DNA of 64,000 bases, from contig JAWDGP010007346.1 in assembly GCA_033675545.1 (NCBI GenBank), positions 62,001 through 126,000 of the forward strand, given 5' to 3'. Within the stretch, counting starts at the first letter, position 1; each line of letters starts with the position of its first letter. Both the position numbers and the translations under genes were made by a program. Below, piece after piece: positions 58,401 through 64,000 of the stretch. This DNA comes from Elysia crispata (Eukaryota > Mollusca > Gastropoda > Plakobranchidae). Below the pieces are notes generated by a model, which saw only the letters and a program-made list of their open reading frames with translations, searched no databases and was not told where the DNA came from.

Positions 58401-58406
58401 TCCCAT
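45372..58406 (-). CDS. Probable E3 ubiquitin ligase: RING finger plus C-terminal UBR-box-like zinc finger (14 exons, 387 aa)
   Basis: Coding exons in transcript order: 58406-58377, 57650-57452, 56698-56636, 54543-54475, 53855-53812, 53364-53283, 51281-51200, 50670-50560, 49755-49657, 49234-49120, 48413-48275, 46418-46383, 45942-45900, 45423-45372. All introns are GT-AG, every phase matches, and the sum is 1,164 nt with one stop at the end. The exon 4 donor is a weaker A|gtgggt, chosen because the alternative breaks the frame. The protein starts MGSKERLLIPYDR. A C3HC4 RING uses C20, C23, C35, H37, C40, C43, C54 and C57. Residues about 77-190 look helical/coiled-coil. Residues about 203-265 (VVVTVYIAGKDLRIPDVVIKPTD) may form a beta-rich module. 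The end (338-382) has CETC, WICKSC, QCCHTGH and CCYC, like a UBR box (compare FBXO11). RING proteins recruit E2 enzymes, and UBR boxes can bind degrons. I recognise no named orthologue. Intron 3 holds a mariner. Confidence 0.88.
48275..48413 (-). CDS. Exon 11 of the E3 gene: start of UBR-box-like finger
   Basis: The exon encodes residues 299-344 and ends in DYFSCETCRVK, the first Cys pair of the C-terminal finger. The donor AAAT|gtgagt splits the following Trp codon, which exon 12 completes (WICKSC). Confidence 0.85.
55073..55105 (+). repeat. Mariner left terminal inverted repeat
   Basis: It pairs with 56423-56455 in inverted orientation, 31 of 33 positions, and is preceded by TA. Confidence 0.93.
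55235..56356 (+). CDS. Mariner transposase, DD34D, apparently intact
   Basis: This 373-aa protein is a Tc1/mariner-superfamily transposase that would bind the element's terminal repeats and carry out cut-and-paste movement into TA sites. The N-terminal half has two helix-turn-helix regions (about 10-60 and 85-120), then WVPKQL (126-131), the mariner WVPHEL position. The catalytic Asp residues are D182 (VTGDETWLHH), D276 (LQHDNATPHTA) and D311 (HSPDLAPSDYHLF). There are 34 residues between the last two, which defines mariner proper. The C-terminus is REGIYSMVRRWQKCVDRLGCYVEK-like. It is longer than the usual 340-350 aa; part of the excess lies at about 148-172, where the sequence departs from the usual short acidic linker. 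The start chosen is the first ATG followed by conserved sequence, 130 bases inside the left repeat. No stop or frameshift is seen, so activity is possible but untested. Confidence 0.95.
   Translation: MAAHLETWSKEEIIAVIRFLNSKSLNPTEIHKELQSVYGEHVISRTQVYHWCNLFEAGHSDLTDREGRRRSITATSEDNVKRVDELNRQDRRLKLHEIASSLEISETSAHRIVFDELGYRKVSARWVPKQLTDNHKEQRLDICRELLRRSKSSRRVHGHTANAGGDFLRYDVTFLDSIVTGDETWLHHCTPETKQDSMTWKHPSSPVAKKFKVMRSAKKIMGTVFWDSRGVLLFETLQPGETINAARYCQTLDKLREAIRRKRSGQLTNGVILQHDNATPHTARVTQGWLEKYGWEILPHPPHSPDLAPSDYHLFGPLKRELAGKRFDDDEELVDHVRKWLQNLDGSFFREGIYSMVRRWQKCVDRLGCYVEK
56423..56455 (-). repeat. Mariner right terminal inverted repeat
   Basis: Inverted partner of 55073-55105, followed by TA. 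Confidence 0.93.
57452..57650 (-). CDS. Exon 2 of the E3 gene: RING finger
   Basis: The exon encodes residues 11-76 and contains the whole zinc-binding RING (C-x2-C-x11-C-x-H-x2-C-x2-C-x10-C-x2-C). The acceptor is tttttcctcattttaag and the donor is GCGG|gtaggt. Confidence 0.9.
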
Positions 58407-58689
58407 GATTTACAAAAGGTTCCTAGATTTTTAAGCACGTTGAAAGAAGCTTGAAAATGTCAGTGTCCTCCTGATATAAAATTGACTTGTTTGTTATCCG
58501 TAACAGAGGCAAATATTGCTGGGATTAGCTAGTGCTTAATTTCAAATCATCTGGGATCTGTTGAAAATAGCATTAATTGTAAGAGTTAAAATAAAGCATA
58601 ATGATAATATACTTCAAAATTCAATTGTCAATTGAAAAATCTTATGTCAAATCTGGTCTGCATGCAAATTTAACACCAACAAAATTCTA

Positions 58690-59679
58690 CAGTAAACCTC
58701 TGATATAACAGCACAAGCAGGACTTTTTTTTTATGGTGCTGTTATGTCAGAGTGTTGTTAAAGCAGAGATCATCAAAAGCATCTTATACAAGGCGACTAA
58801 CTGTCTTACAAGTAGAGAGGGTGAAGTGGGAGCTGGCAAGGAAGGTGGGGGGGATGGGGGCAGTTTTAATGGTAGGCTCAGCCGTACCAGTGTCAAAATA
58901 TCAAATTGAAATCATGTACTGGTACAGAGACAGGCGCTCAGGTAGTGCAGAATGTACAGTTGAGTCCGCTTATTTCGAAGTCATTCGGATAAAAAAAAAG
59001 GTTCGAATTATCCGAAATTCGAATTATCAGAATACATAGAGAAAGAGAGTTAAAAAAATGTGGATGGCAGATCAGGAATGTCGTGCAAGTGTGCACGGGG
59101 GTGGGGGTGGGCCTAACATCTTTCTCTCCTGTAGCCTTATTGCAGACTCTTGCAGACACACACACACACACACACACACACCAGATCACTTGCCGCAAGG
59201 AGCATGGCACTACATGTACTTTGTTTTACAAGCCTGGAAAAATGCTTTCATTGTGTCAGAATAAAAATAATCACATCAAAATCACTTTAAATTAACGGGA
59301 TCCTTATTTCAAAATTCGGAGTAACCAATATTTTTTAATATAGCTTAAACAGAGAAATATTCGGTAAAATCAAACGACTTCAAAATATCCAAGAATTCGA
59401 ACTACCCAGATTCGAATTATTTGGACTCGACTGTATAATGACAGGATAAGGGAGAGTGATGGAGGAGGAGGAGTAGAATGCTGTTAGTGATGACCGCGCA
59501 CAGCACTTTGCTGACTGACTTCAGGCATGTCGGTTGGCTGCTGAGTATATCAGTATAAGACTAGATCTAACAATTTTTAACTGGTCTTCGTCCGTATAGT
59601 TAACAGCTCCGCCTACTAACAGTGCTGTTATAACAGAAAGAAAGATTGTGGGTGCTGTTATATCAGTTGACTTTTACTA
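58690..59679. mobile_element. Outer pogo-like MITE (interrupted)
   Basis: The left end CAGTAAACCTCTGATATAAC (after TA at 58688-58689), continuing with AGCAC, pairs with the right end near 59,653-59,679 (GTGCTGTTATATCAG...TTTACT). Such ends are typical of pogo/Tigger-related non-autonomous elements. No transposase is present. A second element is inserted inside. Confidence 0.6.
58957..59434. mobile_element. Inner pogo-like MITE with TA flanks
   Basis: Left end CAGTTGAGTCC...TTCGAA and right end TTCGAA...GGACTCGACTG are inverted copies. TA lies on both sides (58955-58956 and 59435-59436). The interior holds a CA microsatellite (about 59157-59182) and repeated TTCGAATTAT words near both ends. 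It has no coding capacity. Confidence 0.7.
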
Positions 59680-60820
59680 TCGTTTAATAGGAGAAAAAAA
59701 GGGGCGAGGGGGAAGCGCTTTTATACCGGGAGGGTGCCGTTATAGCCCTGACTGTTATATATGGACTGGACTTACTTTGATATAAATTCTAAAAACCTGA
59801 TCATCTGATCAACGTTTAAGGTGATCAAAATTAACTATACATGAATATTATGGTTGACTGAGCCAATGTAAACAAGCTTTCCACTATTAACAAAATCTTT
59901 GTTCACACTCTGAGTTATCTGCTCTGTTTGAAACTACAGTTTTATGGGATTTGGCACATGACTTGCATGATTATATCGTGATGCTCATCATGATACCTGA
60001 GTATAGAAAAATGGCTCTTTATTTTATAGTAAAGAAGGATAATATGGTTTTAAAGTCAGCTAGGCCTAAGCACGACCTTTTTGTGAGTGAGAAGCAACAA
60101 GTAAAAATCACTGTGAACATCTGATCTAGACTCTATTTCATGATATTCATTAAGTCGAATATCTAGATTCTAGTTTTAGAATTGTAGTTTGTAGATTGAA
60201 GTTTTAATGTTGGTTATTGATAAACTTAAAGATATCTATTCTACATCTTATACATCTAAACTAAATCTAGATATTGATCTAAGTCTAAAACTAATATGGA
60301 TCTATAATTTAGAAGTCTAGCTAGATTCTAGATCTAGAATTCTACCGATATTTTTTTTTCTTTTCTTCTAAATTCGTCGGAACTTATGCTTGGTGTTTCT
60401 CAACATGTTATTGCTTTATACCATTAACGGTATCATGACTGTGAACCATGGAAAGAAGAATTATGGATTAAGATGTGAATTTGTAAGATTACAAAAATAT
60501 CTCTGCTGAAAGAGATCATAGTCTATTTTTAGATTTTCTATATTTAGAAGATTGGGAATCCCCTTTCCATCTTTTATTCTTATGAGCTAAAAACCGAAAG
60601 TGATGCTCATGATAATGGTGATCATGATGATGATGATGATGACGAGAAGATTAATGATTGAATAGTTGAAGAGGTTTTGCAATCCTAGTCCATCACTGAT
60701 GGCAATCTTGCAGCTTTCGTCGCACGTAATTATTTTTTTTTTAAACTAATCACACTAGGATTGAATTTTTTTTTTTACTGATGCGTTCTTGCATCCTCAT
60801 CTAAAGAAAATTTAGAAACC

Positions 60821-60876
<56 letters not shown>

Positions 60877-61528
60877 TTCCTACCGTAAATATAGGCCCAC
60901 TTAGGCCTCGCGGTACCCGTTAAGTTCAATATAGAATGGTTTGCATAGTTATTATTATACATGTACAATTTTTCATGGATATAAATATATAATTGTATAG
61001 TTACATGTGTGTATGGGTTTTTAGTGGGGGGAAAAAAAAAGGGGGGGGGGAAGGGGGAGGTAAAAATACCGCGGTATATCAATTCAACCCTCGTTAATAA
61101 GAATCAATTTTTTGTGCGCATATCTCAATTTCTTGTAAAAGAATTAACCTCCCGGAAAAGCATGAAGAAATCATTTAATCCGAAGAATCGATTATTTGCA
61201 CCGTATGTGCGACTCATGCAACACTCCTATTTGCAAAGCACACACTGTGAAAACAGTTTCCAATCTATGCACTGTCTGCAAGAAGTAGTGTTGTAGAATT
61301 TAATATTCCAATTCTCGTTCTATTTCACTTGTTTTTTGTCAAAATAAAGGTACACTGTTCTGTGTTCACACCAGTTATTTAATCTTATGTTCATTATTTC
61401 CCTTTCTGCATGTGAATGTGTGGATGTATACGTTTTGCATGCCTTCTTTTTGTTGAAAGAGGGAAATACATGTAACTGAAAGACCCACCATTTGGGGCTA
61501 TATTGCAATAGGTTTTTGTTATGGGATC
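59680..61528. other. Intergenic with (AT)n and TAGATC-rich patch
   Basis: TAGATC/TCTAGA words cluster at 60,120-60,345, a GAT run lies near 60,624-60,642, an AT microsatellite at 60,826-60,874, and a G-run near 61,040-61,050. No gene is recognised. Confidence 0.4.
60826..60874. repeat. (AT)n microsatellite
   Basis: About 24 AT units. Confidence 0.95.
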
Positions 61529-61700
61529 AAAAAATGACCCAGTTTGTAGGGAGAGGGTACCTTAGTGAATAATCTATCACTATATAAAAGTCTCCGGGTC
61601 AGAAATGACCCAGTTGATAGGGAGAGGGTACCGTAGTGAATAATGTATCACTAGATCTATATAAAAGTCTGCGGGTCAGAAATGACCCAGATGTAGGGAA
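61529..61700 (+). repeat. 71/77-bp tandem repeat carrying TATA-box and palindrome
   Basis: TGACCCAG...GTAGGGAGAGGGTACC...TATATAAAAGTCT..GGGTCA is repeated. TGACCC occurs at 61535, 61606 and 61683, with spacings of 71 and 77 bases; the difference is a 6-base AGATCT-type insertion. Each full unit holds a TATATAAAAG word (61581 and 61658) and a GGGTCA-gaaa-TGACCC palindrome (61596-61611 and 61673-61688). Confidence 0.9.
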
Positions 61701-62184
61701 ATACAGTGCAAAAGGTTTGTAGCGATAGGGCTAAGGCTAAGTGATTGTTGTACATGTGTACGCTATGTGTGGCCAAATACGCACAGCAGTTTCGGCGTTA
61801 CGAGGGAGTGTTTTATATTCAGAACTTGATCTATCTTATAAGTTAAGTAAAATTTTAAGTAACTAATTCCTGGTTCAGAATCCTAGCGTGCTTGCCAGAT
61901 GATATTAACAAAAGTATCTATTTTGGCTCAAGATCAGAGCAGCTAAAACGATAATGTTGGTAACTATTGGCTAGCTCATCCTCGGCTTTATTATTATGAA
62001 AAGTTACAAGTGAATGTATACAGGCAATAAAAATTTGAACTTGAGATAAAAATCTTTTGACGATTCAAGTTTAAAGATTTGGTTTCGTAAATTGTCAAAC
62101 GCAGAGAAACGATCCGCGTAAATTCGACATTTCAAAATAAATTTAGTAAAAAGTGTGAACTCTTGAGGACTAGGACTATGCCGT
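61701..62184. other. No gene recognised
   Basis: AT-rich with no motif-bearing frame. Confidence 0.35.
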
Positions 62185-62342
62185 CTAATTCTCTAATAAA
62201 ATAGCATAACCTTCACTCAGATGGACACTTTCAGATTCATTTGATTTTTCAAAAAAGGAAATAGTCGCTGCCTCTCTCTGCCCATACTTTCGGTCATCAT
62301 CGTAGCTTTTAAACCCTGAGCTACATCTTTCACGGAACTTTA
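62185..62342 (-). CDS. Candidate terminal exon, unrecognised
   Basis: On the minus strand an acceptor-like cattttcctatag is followed by 52 open codons with a balanced, charged composition (for example KSYDDDRKYGQREA and EKSNESESVHLSEG) and a TAG stop. No family is recognised, and upstream exons would have to lie beyond the (TTC)n tract. It may be chance. Confidence 0.2.
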
Positions 62343-62391
62343 TTCCTATAGGAAAATGAATGATGATGATGGTGATGATGATGGTATTGGT

Positions 62392-62502
62392 GAAGAAGAA
62401 GAAGAAGAAGAAGAAGAAGAAGAAGAAGAAGAAGAAGAAGAAGAAGAAGAAGAAGAAGAAGAAGAAGAAGAAGAAGAAGAAGAAGAAGAAGAAGAAGAAG
62501 GA
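62392..62502. repeat. (GAA)n microsatellite
   Basis: About 36 perfect GAA units, all purine on the plus strand. Confidence 0.95.
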
Positions 62503-62639
62503 AAAAAAAAGAAGAAGATAAAAATAGAACAAAAAATGTAAAGACAACAACAACAACAACAAATTGCAATAATGACCGCTACAAAGTATTGAGTATTGAG
62601 TGCTGACTAAATTATACATTGCAGGGTGTAGTACTTAGA

Positions 62640-64000
<1,361 letters not shown>

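Noticed and set aside
62185..62619. 144-codon minus-strand frame as a single protein
   Set aside because: Most of it is translation of the (GAA)n/(TTC)n microsatellite as poly-Phe. Only the last 52 codons after an acceptor-like site were kept, as a weak candidate.

Overview
This is an animal nuclear genome window: AT-rich, with long introns, poly(A/T) runs, long dinucleotide microsatellites (GA, AT, CA), many TACATGTA-like words, and several families of old DNA transposons. The transposon mix (mariner, piggyBac, Mutator-like, PIF/Harbinger, pogo-like MITEs, non-LTR fragments) and the texture suggest a lophotrochozoan, most likely a gastropod mollusc. That placement is an inference from general appearance.

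Two host genes are supported, both on the minus strand. (1) At 17,763-21,179 lie the last two coding exons of a probable nuclear regulator. A 2,371-nt exon encodes two tandem copies of an unnamed 'GW..NNT..PYILR' module, a long Pro-rich linker and a Ski/Sno/Dac-like domain. It is spliced in phase to a 47-nt terminal exon ending in VIVIDD, a SUMO-interacting-motif-like tail. (2) At 45,372-58,406 lies a complete 14-exon gene. Joining exons by splice sites gives a 1,164-nt frame (387 aa) with an N-terminal C3HC4 RING, a coiled-coil-like middle, a possible beta-rich module and a C-terminal UBR-box-like zinc finger, so it is probably an E3 ubiquitin ligase. The open frame across 13 introns with matching phases is the main support.

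Mobile elements dominate the rest. A structurally complete 1,383-bp mariner with 33-bp terminal inverted repeats, a TA duplication and an open 373-aa DD34D transposase sits antisense in intron 3 of the RING gene. Degenerate elements are: piggyBac abutting a Mutator-like transposase (0.36-2.9 kb), an OTU/vertnin-like transposon ORF (6.1-7.1 kb), a related orphan transposon ORF (30.2-32.5 kb), a non-LTR RT fragment (33.5 kb), a PIF/Harbinger start (34.1 kb), a second mariner lineage (36.3-37.3 kb), a nest of inverted and direct repeat modules (37.3-39.4 kb), and two nested pogo-like MITEs (58.7-59.7 kb).

The stretches 10.85-17.76 kb and 41.79-45.37 kb lie downstream of the two genes. They hold no recognisable genes and may be long 3' UTR or intergenic DNA. 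The remaining gaps show only microsatellites, small tandem duplications and AT-rich sequence.
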